64,000 nucleotides of DNA from Microglena sp. YARC (Eukaryota > Chlorophyta > Chlorophyceae > Chlamydomonadales > Chlamydomonadaceae): positions 81,627,390 through 81,691,389 of the forward strand of contig CM039462.1 of the NCBI GenBank assembly GCA_022414725.1. The letters are read 5' to 3'. Of this stretch, positions 50,494-60,382 are shown in pieces. Made by a program: the position numbers and the translations under genes. The notes beneath the pieces are model-generated. The model was not told the DNA's origin. It searched no databases and saw only the letters and a list, made by a program, of their open reading frames with translations. Position 1 is the first letter of the stretch; each line of letters begins with the position of its first letter.

Positions 50494-52699
50494 TGGCGCT
50501 GCATGGATGCCTCAATTAGTGGAAGTTATCGGGGATGGCGAGGCGGCATATGATGTGCGTGCACTCGTTGCGGGGGGGACGTCTACACACGTGGAAATGC
50601 CTCCCATGTCGGAAGATGTGAATGGGTACGGGAGTGTTCCGCAACGCATCTTGTCTTTGGCAATACAAAAAACATGGGGAAGGAGGAGTGCCTTGCCAAC
50701 TAATTCTAAAATAGGTAATTTCTCCATTATGATATCACCGACAGGTAGCATTATCACCTGTGGATCTAACGACTACGGCCAACTAGGAAATTACACGACA
50801 TCAACAATTACGACAACAACATTACAAACCATATCGAGTAATGGATCTCTGAATGGTAAAACGATCGTGGCTATTTCGGGAGGCTTCAGTCACACGCTTG
50901 CCCTTGACTCGACAGGACGCGTGCACGCATGGGGAGGAAACGATAGAGGCCAGCTAGGAAATAATACTACTGGCACTGATTCAATAGTCCCGATCGATGT
51001 CTCGAGTTTCGGATCTCTTGTCGGTAAAACGATCGTGGCTATTTCGGGTGGCTTCAGTCACACGCTTGCCCTTGACTCGACGGGACGCGTGCATGCATGG
51101 GGATTCAACAATCACGGCCAGCTCGGAAATAATACTACAACAAATTCATCAGTCCCGATCGATGTCTCGAGTTTTGGATCTCTTGTCGGTAAAACGATCG
51201 TGGCCATTGCATGTGGCATCTATCACACGCTTTCCCTTGACTCTACGGGACGCGTGCACGCATGGGGATGGAACCGTGAAGGCCATCTCGGAAATAATAC
51301 TACAACAAATTCATCAGTCCCGATCGATGTCTCGAGCATCGGATCTCTGAATGGTACAACGATCGTGGCCATTGTGGGCGGCGGCCGACAAACGCTTGCC
51401 CTTGACTCGACGGGACGCGTGCACGCATGGGGATGGAACGCTAGCGGTCAGCTCGGAAATAATACTACAACAAATTCATCAGTCCCGATCGATGTATCGA
51501 GCTTCGGATCTCTGAATGGTAAAACGATCGTGGCCCTTGTGGTCGGCTGGTCACACACGCTTGCCCTTGACTCGACAGGACGCGTGCACGCATGGGGGGA
51601 CAACAGAAACGGCCAGCTAGGAAATAATACTACCACTGATTCAATAGTCCCGATCGATGTCTCGAGCTTCGGATCTCTTGTCGGTAAAACGATCGTGGCC
51701 ATTGCATGTGGCAACTATCACACGCTTGCCCTTGACTCGACGGGACGCGTGCACGCATGGGGACAAAACAATGCAGGCCAGCTAGGAACTGGTAGTACCA
51801 CTCAATCAAATGTCCCTGTTTTAGCGTTCACAACCGTTACAGAGACGGTATCAAACTTGTTCGTGAACTTCACAGGACAACATCGTTGCTTCGTGGACGC
51901 GCTAGCTCCAGCACGTCTACGCGATCACGAAGGACTTGTGGTCGTCACCGACAAAAACGCATACGCATCCGGTCTTTTAAGAGGACGACGCGCCATGACA
52001 ATCAACCAAGCCCTACCTCTCGTATCTCTTTCCAAGGTTCCAAAAGATCCCCGTGCATTCGGTGTGATCTCGCTCACCCATGACCATCCCGCAGGTCCAT
52101 CTGCAGCCATCTCAGGAACAGAGCTCCTAAAGATCGCAGAACAAGGTGACGTACGTGTCCAAATCAATTCGATCGGCGAAGGATGCATCTGGGTATGTGA
52201 CGAGACCGGATCAACTATCCATGCAGGTGATTACGTCACCACCAGTAGTTTGTCCGGTTACGCGTCTCTCCAAGTATTAGATGATGGAGATGTACCGGAT
52301 GGTACATTACGAAACTATACGGTCGCAAAACTCACGATGGATTGTGATTTCTCACAGCCTCTGGTAGATGTTGAAGAAGTACAAAAAGATGAATATGGGA
52401 ATGTCGTTTTCGATGCAGACGGATCTCTCGTGTACACTATCGTGACCACTACACAGGGTCCTTCTGTTGTGGACCCAGTTACCGGAGAGACACGTCCTGG
52501 GGAACCACTCGAAACACCTATTCCAGTGACCGAACCTTCCTACGAAATGCGGTGGATGACAACCGAAATCGATGCATCCTCAGGTGTATCTATCACGACT
52601 CTTATTTCAAAAGAAGATTACGAGAAACGTAAGTCAGATGGACAATTGTTTGGTTTGTCACGTTCAGCTTTCGTTGGATGCACTTATCATTGCGGATAA
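50429..52699 (+). CDS. RCC1-repeat fibre-like protein, C-terminal part with peptidase G2-like domain
   Basis: Most probably the 3' portion of the preceding gene, separated by a one-base shift. True homology begins around TIVSSGAAWMPQLVEVIG, so the nominal start codon has no meaning of its own. Six near-identical RCC1 repeats (50860-51790) match those upstream. The C-terminal 280 residues contain VVVTDKNAYASG, DPRAFGVIS, then VRVQINSIGEGCIWVCDETG and GDYVTTSSLSGYA. This is the pattern of peptidase G2/intramolecular-chaperone ends that trimerise and self-cleave fibre proteins. The last 60 residues contain TRPGEPLETPIP. Whether it is cut off cannot be seen. Confidence 0.8.
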   Translation: MCRAIVSLLLAIVVMDKTIVSSGAAWMPQLVEVIGDGEAAYDVRALVAGGTSTHVEMPPMSEDVNGYGSVPQRILSLAIQKTWGRRSALPTNSKIGNFSIMISPTGSIITCGSNDYGQLGNYTTSTITTTTLQTISSNGSLNGKTIVAISGGFSHTLALDSTGRVHAWGGNDRGQLGNNTTGTDSIVPIDVSSFGSLVGKTIVAISGGFSHTLALDSTGRVHAWGFNNHGQLGNNTTTNSSVPIDVSSFGSLVGKTIVAIACGIYHTLSLDSTGRVHAWGWNREGHLGNNTTTNSSVPIDVSSIGSLNGTTIVAIVGGGRQTLALDSTGRVHAWGWNASGQLGNNTTTNSSVPIDVSSFGSLNGKTIVALVVGWSHTLALDSTGRVHAWGDNRNGQLGNNTTTDSIVPIDVSSFGSLVGKTIVAIACGNYHTLALDSTGRVHAWGQNNAGQLGTGSTTQSNVPVLAFTTVTETVSNLFVNFTGQHRCFVDALAPARLRDHEGLVVVTDKNAYASGLLRGRRAMTINQALPLVSLSKVPKDPRAFGVISLTHDHPAGPSAAISGTELLKIAEQGDVRVQINSIGEGCIWVCDETGSTIHAGDYVTTSSLSGYASLQVLDDGDVPDGTLRNYTVAKLTMDCDFSQPLVDVEEVQKDEYGNVVFDADGSLVYTIVTTTQGPSVVDPVTGETRPGEPLETPIPVTEPSYEMRWMTTEIDASSGVSITTLISKEDYEKRKSDGQLFGLSRSAFVGCTYHCG

Positions 52700-53126
52700 G
52701 TGTACGACAACGTTGTTATAAAATTTGCATTTATAAAACTTTTGACGATTATTGTCAAGAACAACGGATGAGCGCCGAGCTATACGTCGGTACCTGTTCT
52801 CCCGGTACAAGCTGAATATGATGGAGGGTCCTCCCAAATTCGGAAACGCCATGTACTTCAACCGTACATTACCGCCACATGGATCAAAAAACAATACCGC
52901 CACAGCCAGCACCCACAACATGATGTTTCGCGCTAAATTGATTTCGTCAAAGGAACTCATTCGTTTTTGAAAGGGCAACTGTAAGCAGAAGAGCGAAGGC
53001 CACGCGGCTATTTCGCTCGGCTTATTCTGTTCAGGAGTAGCAAATGACTCAATTGATGGACAGCAACAACTTGGTCGAAAGTTCAGTCCAAACAGACCTT
53101 ACTAATGATCAAAGTTCACCGCAAAT
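52700..53126. other. No convincing gene
   Basis: 52752-52970 has a 72-codon plus frame and an overlapping 104-codon minus frame (52664-52978) with a hydrophobic segment (LWVLAVAVLFF). The minus frame could be a small membrane protein, but it overlaps the end of the RCC1 gene. Confidence 0.4.
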
Positions 53127-53292
53127 AATGGGCGTTCCTGCCTCCCAGCCGATTTTGCCTGGTTGCTAAACATGGTATGGATCGGAATTGTGATTCCTTG
53201 GTGCTTATGTCTCAAGCTACCGAGTCGTTCAGGATGCTCTAAATCCTGATTAGAAATTTAAAAAAATCGGACGGGAGGCAGGAACGCCCATT
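53127..53292 (+). mobile_element. MITE copy 8, most diverged full copy
   Basis: 166 bp with several substitutions (CTCCCAGCC, TTGCCTGGTTGCTAAAC) and a perfect 4-bp duplication AAAT (53123-53126, 53293-53296). It is the oldest-looking copy. Confidence 0.93.
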
Positions 53293-53605
53293 AAATCATA
53301 AAACTTACATTATTCATGACACCTTATCAATGGGATCGATTATCGAAATGGAGCGCACCACTTGTGCTCCAAGAAATTGAGGATAGAGGAAGTGGTAAAG
53401 GGCCATGGTACACATGGAGCATGAAGTCAACAAATACGACGAATACCAGCGGTGTATCAAGCATAACCAATAGCTGCTTCAGCCCCATCTTTCGCACATC
53501 GCATGGCTCCACTAAAGTAGTGGTACAACGTACACCGAGAACTGCAGGCGGCTACCGAGATTAGAAGCCTGAAGATCCTTCACACGCAAGTCAGCTGAGA
53601 TAGAA

Positions 53606-54001
53606 TCATCGAAGACCTAATCTTGGAATTGTGTGGCGGGTCTCTCCATACAGATCAGCACCATTCGCTGTGAACAGTGCATGCTTCTGATGGTTGTGAA
53701 TCTTGAGGATCCTGCTGCCCATGAACAACACCACATATGACTTATTAATCTTGATGATATACGACCTCTCCACGCGAACAGCCTCATTGGTGATTGTAAG
53801 CTCCTCACCAGTTGCCTCATGCACACTGACCTCATGTGTGTCCACACAAACGCCCTCCGCATTCTCAACCCATATGCGTGCCATGTCATGATCGAGGCTC
53901 TGGAGCTTAACAACGATGTTCGGATCCATGGACGTCCTCAGCTCGTACACATGGCGTTTCAAGTAGCTCATGGACATGGTGCCGGAGGCTGCAGGATTCA
54001 T
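53606..54001 (-). CDS. Conserved small viral protein, paralogue of 14571-14927
   Basis: 131 residues; aligns with 14571-14927 over most of its length (YLKRHVYELRTSMDPNIVVK; RIWVENAEG; SYIIKINKSYVVLF). The C-terminus is 15 residues longer. The 53316-53564 region just upstream on the other strand has an unsupported 82-codon frame. Function unknown. Confidence 0.72.
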   Translation of the reverse strand: MNPAASGTMSMSYLKRHVYELRTSMDPNIVVKLQSLDHDMARIWVENAEGVCVDTHEVSVHEATGEELTITNEAVRVERSYIIKINKSYVVLFMGSRILKIHNHQKHALFTANGADLYGETRHTIPRLGLR

Positions 54002-54219
54002 GTTGGTAAATGTGTAAATGTGTAAGTGTGTAAAATGTGTATCTGATTGTGTTTACACTTCCAATGTCGCGTCTCGGTGTTGTGCATGGTCGCATGCGGT
54101 TTTTAATAAGCCATCAGCTTGACATTATATACATTATCACCTGCAATGGACGCACTTATTACAAAAAAGCGTTCATTCAAGGTGCACAGCATCCCTTATA
54201 AAGGTATACATCCTTATAA

Positions 54220-54789
54220 ATGCAGGTTGTACCGTCCGGTGGCATAGCAGTGCAGATGGACATTGAACGATTTTTGTCCCGAGCCCTCCAAGTGATTGGC
54301 CTTGGAAAGAACGAATTGGCTGCTAGTTATTTTGCCACTTGTGACGAATGCGACTGCGATACGCTGGCACAAAAGGCCGAGCCGGGGGATCACATTGCGG
54401 TATGGGATGAGACGGTGGGGTACTGGCATCACGGCATATTTGTCGGGATCGATGGCGGATCGAACTATGTCATTGACATGACGCCAGATAGTGGCATCGC
54501 CCGTCGCCTGCTATGGCAATTTCTCAAGTCGGCGGACGGGGCAGCCATCATCCGCTACGACAGAGCACTGAGCAGGGAAAACACGTTAAGTTTGGCCAGC
54601 GTGATGATCATGGAGTATACCAACACCATGGACCCGCCTCCAGCGTACGACATTGCCAAGCGAAACTGCGACATCTTTGCGTCATCATGCAGATTGGGCA
54701 GGTACGTAAAATGTCGTCTAGCACCCAAGGGGAATATCAGGGGGGGGGCTCCCTCCCGATCCTCAAAACTACGCGTGTCCTTCGGCTAG
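54220..54789 (+). CDS. LRAT-like/NlpC-P60-type protein
   Basis: 189 residues. PGDHIAVWDETVGYWHHGIF (56-75) holds the conserved strand with the catalytic His, and RNCDIFASSC (148-157) the Cys-containing helix in the place of the NCEHF motif. This circularly permuted papain-like fold includes lecithin:retinol acyltransferases and phospholipase A/acyltransferases of the HRASLS type; many viruses carry copies. A later in-frame ATG at 54256 is also possible. The Gly-Gly rich tail (RGGAPSRSSK) is likely disordered. Confidence 0.75.
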   Translation: MQVVPSGGIAVQMDIERFLSRALQVIGLGKNELAASYFATCDECDCDTLAQKAEPGDHIAVWDETVGYWHHGIFVGIDGGSNYVIDMTPDSGIARRLLWQFLKSADGAAIIRYDRALSRENTLSLASVMIMEYTNTMDPPPAYDIAKRNCDIFASSCRLGRYVKCRLAPKGNIRGGAPSRSSKLRVSFG

Positions 54790-54811
54790 CAAATTTCACA
54801 CATTACTATTC

Positions 54812-55145
54812 TACAGTCGGCGGAACAGTAAAATGAAACATCAAAAAAACGGTATTGTATGAGTGGATGGTCCTATAAAATGACCCGTCCAGCAAAGAAA
54901 CCTCCTTACATGACGCATTGCACATCAACAAAGACCCCGTGTTCTTTTGGGCCACGTACTGGGGAAGAGTCGATCGCTTAAGTGCGGCTGGTCCTTCAAT
55001 GGACACTCTCGAAAGTAACTACAAAAGAACGATACGATCTGCAGGATGGAGAGTCGTGATCTAAAAAAACACGATATTCTCGTTAACATCCTGCAATTTG
55101 TTGATTCACAATCGTATTGGTGTTCCACTGCCCCGTGGGTTGCTA
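54812..55145 (-). repeat. Dispersed element, best minus-strand copy
   Basis: It starts TACAGTCGGCGGAACAGTAA and runs through GCATTGCACATCAACAAAGA, GTCGATCGCTTAAGTGCGGC and AATCGTATTGGTGTTCCACT. About 330 bp is shared with 15150-15480 in opposite orientation. The far end is truncated. Confidence 0.8.
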
Positions 55146-55205
55146 ATATCCTTAAAAATTGTATTTGAAGGCGATGGTGGCTCCAAACACGGAACTCGAT
55201 GGTGT

Positions 55206-55610
55206 TCACACGTCATGGCACGGCAGCAGTTCACGTGGTTGGCCTGCCTTGTCACATAAACTTGGCAGGGTGGAAACAATGACGACTCCAACGAAGGTGA
55301 CCACGAAGCCGGCAAATTGCTCGTTGTCCTGCTGTCTGCGGTTGATGATGTTGGCGGGGAGTGATGGCGGCGGGATGGCCTCGCCGCGATACATGAAATC
55401 ACTGACCATGTCAGTCAGCTTTTCTTTGGCAGCTGCAAAAGCCTCCTCCATTGTACCGCCCGCACCAATCGCACAGTCAACATCAGGCACGAACACTTCG
55501 TGGCATGAATATCCATCCTCAGGTCGGAAACAAGTGTTGTATACACCCCAGAATTCATATAAATCGAGGTATACTTTTGGCGCTGACATGAAGGGCTCAA
55601 GCTCAACCAA
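55206..55610 (-). CDS. HicB-like protein
   Basis: 134 residues. The central part, YSCHEVFVPDVDCAIGAGGT then MEEAFAAAKEKLTDMVSDFM and AIPPPS, matches the HicB-type partial RNase H fold: strand ending in D-C, a Gly-Thr turn, a long helix and the PPPS tail. In bacteria HicB neutralises the HicA mRNA-cleaving toxin. No HicA-like reading frame is seen next to it. A hydrophobic segment (FAGFVVTFVGVVIVSTL) follows, unusual for HicB. The ATG at 55589 (MSAPKV) is an alternative start. Confidence 0.65.
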   Translation of the reverse strand: MVELEPFMSAPKVYLDLYEFWGVYNTCFRPEDGYSCHEVFVPDVDCAIGAGGTMEEAFAAAKEKLTDMVSDFMYRGEAIPPPSLPANIINRRQQDNEQFAGFVVTFVGVVIVSTLPSLCDKAGQPRELLPCHDV

Positions 55611-56051
55611 GGGTTCACGTTTACTTATCTTGTTTGGCGTACGCTTACACTCGACGGAATACTAAAATGAAACCGCTTTCTGGACTGAACAAGAGGAAGA
55701 CGAATTAGAAGATCTTCATTGTGAATTGCTTTAATCTGAGTGAGCGAGTCATCATCTGAATCCCTATGCACCGATACACGGTGCCCGCGCTCCTCCCGTT
55801 CATAAATCCAACTGAGTTGTCAAGCAGGAGTCTACTCGTGGTATTCAGGAATAAGTTGAATGTGTTGGCGGAACCCCACGTATTCACTGTGCGAGTCAGC
55901 AACTGAATCCCTATGCACCGCGCTCCTCCATTCAGATTGGTGCGCGCTGGTCCTCGAATTCGTCGTGAATGTGAATGAATGTATGCGCAGCAAACTTTTT
56001 TATTCGAAAACCAGACTAAGATAAAGGAGAAGCAGAAAAAACACATCATAC
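55611..56051. other. Dispersed repeats, no gene
   Basis: A CACTCGACGGAATACTAAAA end lies at 55648. Two copies of a CTGAATCCCTATGCACCG block with AGTTGTCAAGCAGGAGTCTA follow (55735-55925). Confidence 0.6.
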
Positions 56052-56570
56052 ATGCAGACTTTTGGGGATTTATATCGGTGCGTCATGGCTCGAGACAAAA
56101 TAATAAAGCATTCCATTATTATGGCGTGTGCAAATATACAATCAGTACAAACATTTGATGGTAGGATAATCTTGGCTATACTATGGGTGGATCAAATTCG
56201 CCGGGGTGCTTACATGTTTGAAAATACCATACTTCAACTTATTTGCACTGACGAGGAAACGACTCCCGCCGTTGCATCTTCAATAGGAATTGGGCCCTCG
56301 TTTCAGATGGTTCGTGAATTACAAAAGACATTAAACAACATGCAAGAACCTTCTGACAAAGACAAACACAAACTGTATGACGGAGCAAAGGCTTGGCTAA
56401 AAAACATCATGGGTCATTGGTTCCGTTGTGGATACGAATTGGAATGGTTGCATTCCATAAGGTACTCGCAAGTGGGCCCCTTCCCTTCCCTTCCCTCTGT
56501 ATCTGGACCCCTACAGTCAACGGAATACTTAAATGAAACCGCTTCGTGTACGGCACACCTTGCGGTGTAA
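56052..56570 (+). CDS. Unknown protein fused to a repeat end
   Basis: 172 residues. The first 140 look helical and globular (IKHSIIMACANIQSVQTFDG; GAKAWLKNIMGHWFRCGYEL). The last 20 (from LQSTEYLNETAS) are encoded by the dispersed repeat end at 56512, so the natural C-terminus has been lost or replaced. The same peptide tail occurs wherever this repeat is read in frame. No family recognised. Confidence 0.55.
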   Translation: MQTFGDLYRCVMARDKIIKHSIIMACANIQSVQTFDGRIILAILWVDQIRRGAYMFENTILQLICTDEETTPAVASSIGIGPSFQMVRELQKTLNNMQEPSDKDKHKLYDGAKAWLKNIMGHWFRCGYELEWLHSIRYSQVGPFPSLPSVSGPLQSTEYLNETASCTAHLAV

Positions 56571-56585
56571 CCTAATGTTGTCGCA
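56512..56585 (+). repeat. Dispersed repeat end (TACAGTCAACGGAATACT family)
   Basis: Contains GAAACCGCTTCGTGTACGGC and ACACCTTGCGGTGTAACC. Further short copies of this end lie at 57617, 58100, 58803 (reversed), 60385 (reversed) and 62185 (reversed). Confidence 0.85.
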
Positions 56586-56786
56586 ACCACCGGAGGTTGG
56601 AACATGTTAGGGTCAAGCAGGAACAGAAACAATGCACTGTCGAGTCAGTCACACTCTCATCAAGGACGGCGGCGGCACCCGTCGAGTCGAGCCACTCACA
56701 GGGCGACCTCTCTCATCTCATCAAGTCATGTGGCTTACATTCGCAAGTATAGCCACTCTCCTCAAACTTTTAAGCAATGTGTACAT

Positions 56787-56877
56787 GTGTACAACAATCG
56801 ACCGTCTGTCCAAGTTGTACATAGAGAATTGTAATTGATTCAATATACTGTAACATTATTGACCGGTCTGATTGTAA
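56787..56877 (+). promoter_or_regulatory. Promoter segment shared with 62252-62773 gene
   Basis: About 90 bp ending next to the protease ATG (CAACAATCGACCGTCTGTCC; TTGATTCAATATACTGTAAC; TTGACCGGTCTGATTGTAAC) recurs in inverse orientation at 62806-62899, also just upstream of a gene. It includes CAATATACTG and the palindrome GACCGGTC. Confidence 0.7.
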
Positions 56878-56878
56878 C

Positions 56879-57541
56879 ATGGCCAGGTTTCAGATAAACT
56901 TGGATGATGGTGTTGACCCGGTGGACGTCGGTACTGCAGTAGTGGAGATGCTCGACCAGGCAGTGTATGCCAAGGTGTCACCATTGGTAGTGAAGCTGCT
57001 TGGATTCAGTCAGGACGGAAGCCTAGTTGGTCAGTTCAGCGGCTTCATGCATGGGGAAGTCATCGTGGCAGCAGGACACATGCAGGGGTTCTGCGGCAAG
57101 CCCCTAGGTAGTACATCACCGGCTGTGGCCTTTAAGGCAAGGTACCTAACCGACGGCTTTGAGGAGGATTTGGAGGTCGTGGCCCCCTCACCTCCAGGGA
57201 ATGTGCCTGACCTCATTCTGTTGAAGGGTTCCCGCTCTGCCACGAGCCTTTGGTCCACTGATCTTGAAATCATGGCGTCAGTGTACGCACTGGGGTACAC
57301 AGGCACAGAGAACAAGCCCAGTTGCTCCAAGGGCTCACTATCCAGCACCATGCCTGGCTCAGTGGCCATCACTGCACACGCAGATGACGGGTTTTCAGGC
57401 GGACCAGTGGTCGACAAGCATGGCCGTCTGATGGGGGTCGTGAAGGGAGCACTTGGCACCACAATCATGCGCATCGGCATCACCCCCAACTACGACCTTC
57501 ACACCTACCTGCTTCAAGCAGGATATCCAGGCTTGATCTAA
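56879..57541 (+). CDS. Trypsin-like (PA-clan) serine protease
   Basis: 220 residues with a full catalytic triad: His67 in VIVAAGHM, Asp111 in VPDLILLK, Ser173 in DDGFSGGPVV, followed by GRLMGVVKG. Spacing and lack of a signal peptide resemble intracellular trypsin-like/HtrA or viral 3C-like peptidases, not secreted trypsins. Substrate unknown: virion processing or host-protein cleavage are possible. The ATG follows directly on the duplicated promoter segment. Confidence 0.85.
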   Translation: MARFQINLDDGVDPVDVGTAVVEMLDQAVYAKVSPLVVKLLGFSQDGSLVGQFSGFMHGEVIVAAGHMQGFCGKPLGSTSPAVAFKARYLTDGFEEDLEVVAPSPPGNVPDLILLKGSRSATSLWSTDLEIMASVYALGYTGTENKPSCSKGSLSSTMPGSVAITAHADDGFSGGPVVDKHGRLMGVVKGALGTTIMRIGITPNYDLHTYLLQAGYPGLI

Positions 57542-58185
57542 TCCCATGTTTGCAAGCAGTGGCATGATGCAGGATGCCTATTCTGGACCCATGTAGCAGA
57601 GTGCAGAAGCGGTGATACACAGTCAACGGAATACTAAACTGAAACCACTTCGTGTACGGCACACCTTACGGTTTAGAGATATACCCCTGTCTTTTGAGGC
57701 TTTTGAAAAGTTGACCAACCGCGCGAGAGTCACTTCCTCTCACGATGTCCACTGACGTTCTGTTGTTTTCTGTGCTAATACCCGGAATATGTTTCAATCT
57801 GTTGACCGTCCAGTGCAGGTATACACTCATCCACGCTGTCGTGAAGGCACCTCGAACCCGCACGTTACATGATGAGTCCCCAAAAGTCCGCGTGTATGTG
57901 TTTTCCCCGCACGCGCAAGAGCACACAAGCCGCCCATGCATGCATCATCATCTATAATCATCCGCGGCGGTGCGTGCGTGTGAGTCAGCGACTTAAGACA
58001 TCGGGTTACAATGTGGCTGGCATATCCTGAGAATCATGGATTCTCTGCCTGGCCAACGCCTCTCACCGACATCTCTGAGATAAAACGTAATTAGGACGTT
58101 TACAGTCAACGGAATACTTAAATGAAACCGCTTCGTTCGTGGCTCCCCTGTCCGCGTTCCCACTCACCACAGATATATCAACAAC
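57542..58185. other. Dispersed repeat ends, no gene
   Basis: Contains the ends at 57617 and 58100. A 91-codon minus frame (57666-57941) has no domain and is not called. Confidence 0.5.
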
Positions 58186-58758
58186 ATGGGCAGCAACATG
58201 GAGGGCAACTGGGACATGCTGAAGCAGGCTGCTTCTGAAAAGCCGATTGTCATCAAAGGCACTGGAACCTACAAGCGCACTTTTCCGGTGGACCACATAA
58301 CAGGCAAGGTGCTGATCCGTGGTGCAGCTAGTGACAACGAGGTGCTGCTTGAGCAGAGCAGAGGGAAGTACACAGGCATAAATCTCATGCGTGGGCTGTG
58401 GGAAGAGCCAACGGGGCACAGCAGTGGCACCTTCTTTCCAGTCGCAGCACCTGCCGGCGTAGGGGTGTTGTGGGGCAGCGCTGGGCACTGCTTCATGCCC
58501 GCCAGCGTGCAACAGAAGTGGCGGTGCGGATACGGCACAGACGTGCTGCCGTCCAGTCTGTCCACTCGACCGGTTCCCCGCGCGATTGTGGACCTGGGCT
58601 GGCTAACAGCGGGGCGCAACGTTAGCGAGCTGGCTGAACACATCCCCTCTACTTTTTCCCAAATCATCAACCGATCCTTAATACACGAGCAAATCTTTGC
58701 ATTTGTTGACAAATGTTGCCAATCGTTTTGCATCGACATCCGGATTTTTCTTCCATAA
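58186..58758 (+). CDS. Truncated protease-like protein
   Basis: 190 residues. The segment GHSSGTFFPVA...VLWGSAGHCFM (residues 76-105) resembles the first barrel of a PA-clan protease with its AGHC histidine, and IVDLGWL could be the Asp strand. No GDSGG-like serine motif follows; the tail changes to an unrelated helical sequence (FSQIINRSLIHEQIFAFV). It may be a dead or domain-swapped relative of the protease at 56879. Tentative. Confidence 0.45.
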   Translation: MGSNMEGNWDMLKQAASEKPIVIKGTGTYKRTFPVDHITGKVLIRGAASDNEVLLEQSRGKYTGINLMRGLWEEPTGHSSGTFFPVAAPAGVGVLWGSAGHCFMPASVQQKWRCGYGTDVLPSSLSTRPVPRAIVDLGWLTAGRNVSELAEHIPSTFSQIINRSLIHEQIFAFVDKCCQSFCIDIRIFLP

Positions 58759-58802
58759 GTTTTCCAGTGCTGTAATAAGATATGCTTTATAATGTGTACC
58801 GT

Positions 58803-58846
58803 ACACTCCAGAAAGCGGTTTTATTTAAGTATTCCGTCGAGTGTGT
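58803..58846 (-). repeat. Dispersed repeat end
   Basis: TCCAGAAAGCGGTTTTATTT then AAGTATTCCGTCGAGTGT, reverse of the CACTCGACGGAATACT variant. Confidence 0.8.
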
Positions 58847-58969
58847 GCATGCCGTTTATTTTCACCGAGTTCATGGATTTTGAATGTACGGACGGGTTCT
58901 GCTAAATCACCACAATCTTTTAAAATCAGGTACAAATCGGAGCATAAAGATACTTGTGGATCTATTACT

Positions 58970-59040
58970 ATCTATTACTATCTATTACTATCTATTACTA
59001 TCTATTACTATCTATTACTATCTATTAGTATCTATTATTT
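58970..59040. repeat. Decamer microsatellite
   Basis: Seven copies of TCTATTACTA just upstream of the tryptophan-repeat gene. Confidence 0.95.
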
Positions 59041-59057
59041 AGTTATTACTATTAATA

Positions 59058-60163
59058 ATGATTTCAGTGGAAATAAATAACCACATCTCGAGACGGGTCA
59101 AATGTATGGAACACAAGTTGTATTGGAGTTTATTGAGCTCAAACCCCAATATCACGTGGGATATCATCGAATCCAATCCCAACAAACCATGGGATTGGAA
59201 CTGGTTCAGCAGAAACCCCAACATCACATGGGAGATTATACAAGCCAACCCAGATAAACCATGGGACTGGTATTATATCAGCAGAAACCCTACAATAACG
59301 ATTGATATTGTCATTACAACCCCCAGTAAACCTTGGGATTGGGGTGGGTTGAGCATAAACCCCAATATCACATGGGAGATTATACAAGCCAACCCAGATA
59401 AACCATGGGACTGGTATTATATCAGCAGAAAACCCTACATCACGTGGGAAATGATCGAAGCCAACCCGACAAACCGTGGAATTGGTATTGGATCAGCAGA
59501 AACCCATGCATTAAATGGGATATTGTCATTACAAACCCAGACAAACCGTGGGAATGGGGTGGATTGAGTTCACACCCGAACATCACACTAGATATTATAC
59601 AAACCAACCCAGATAAACCATGGGACTGGTTTTTTATCAGTAAAAACCCCAGTATCACATGGGAGATTATACAAGCCAACCCAGATAAACCATGGGACTG
59701 GTTTTTGATCAGTAAAAACCCCAGTATCACATGGGATATTATACAAGCCAATCCAGATATACCATGGGACTGGTATTATATCAGCAGAAAACCCTACATC
59801 ACGTGGGAAATGATCGAAGCCAATCCAGATAAAACATGGAACTGGAACTGGATCAGCAAAAACCCTGTCATAACGATGGATATTATCGAAACCAACCCAG
59901 ACAAACCGTGGAATTGGGGTGGAATGAGCGAAAACCCCAATATCACGTGGGAGATTATACAAACCAACCCAAATAAACCATGGGACTGGTATGAGTTGAG
60001 CAGAAACCCTAATATGTTGCTATCTTCCCAAGACATATGTGATGTCATACGTAGATACAGATCAGCAAGAACTATACAACAAATATGGCGCCATGTCAAT
60101 ACTAACCCAAGTTATAATGCATGTCAACACAGACTCTATAGGGAATATAATGAAATGGTTTAA
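59058..60163 (+). CDS. Tryptophan-rich repeat protein (NPDKPWDW type), frameshifted
   Basis: About ten repeats of roughly 35 residues, each with NPNITWEIIQANPDKPWDW or close, as found in many giant viruses. A one-base loss at about 59467 (AACCCGAC for AACCCAGAC) shifts the frame; the second part (59405-60163) continues the same repeats. The C-terminus (ICDVIRRYRSARTIQQIWRH) resembles an IQ-like basic helix. Role unknown; such repeats are thought to form elongated solenoids. Confidence 0.8.
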
Positions 60164-60290
60164 AATTAACCCCGTTACACTCAGGGCCATGCAGGGCATG
60201 GCTATGCACAGCCTGACCTGCGTCAGAGTCCTCACGGAGAGGGGCGTGCCGATTTCAGAGGAACTAAGAGCTCACTTGACAGAAAAGTAA
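60160..60290 (+). pseudogene. Possible gene fragment
   Basis: A different frame overlapping the previous stop reads CVRVLTERGVPISEELRAHL and then stops. It looks like a normal protein C-terminus without a start. Confidence 0.3.
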
Positions 60291-60382
60291 TTGTCCGAGT
60301 GTATTTCCTGACATGTTCATTATTTGTAAGCTTGAATTTCCATTTTCTCTTCAAATGTAAAGCTCGTACGGACATGGATTCA

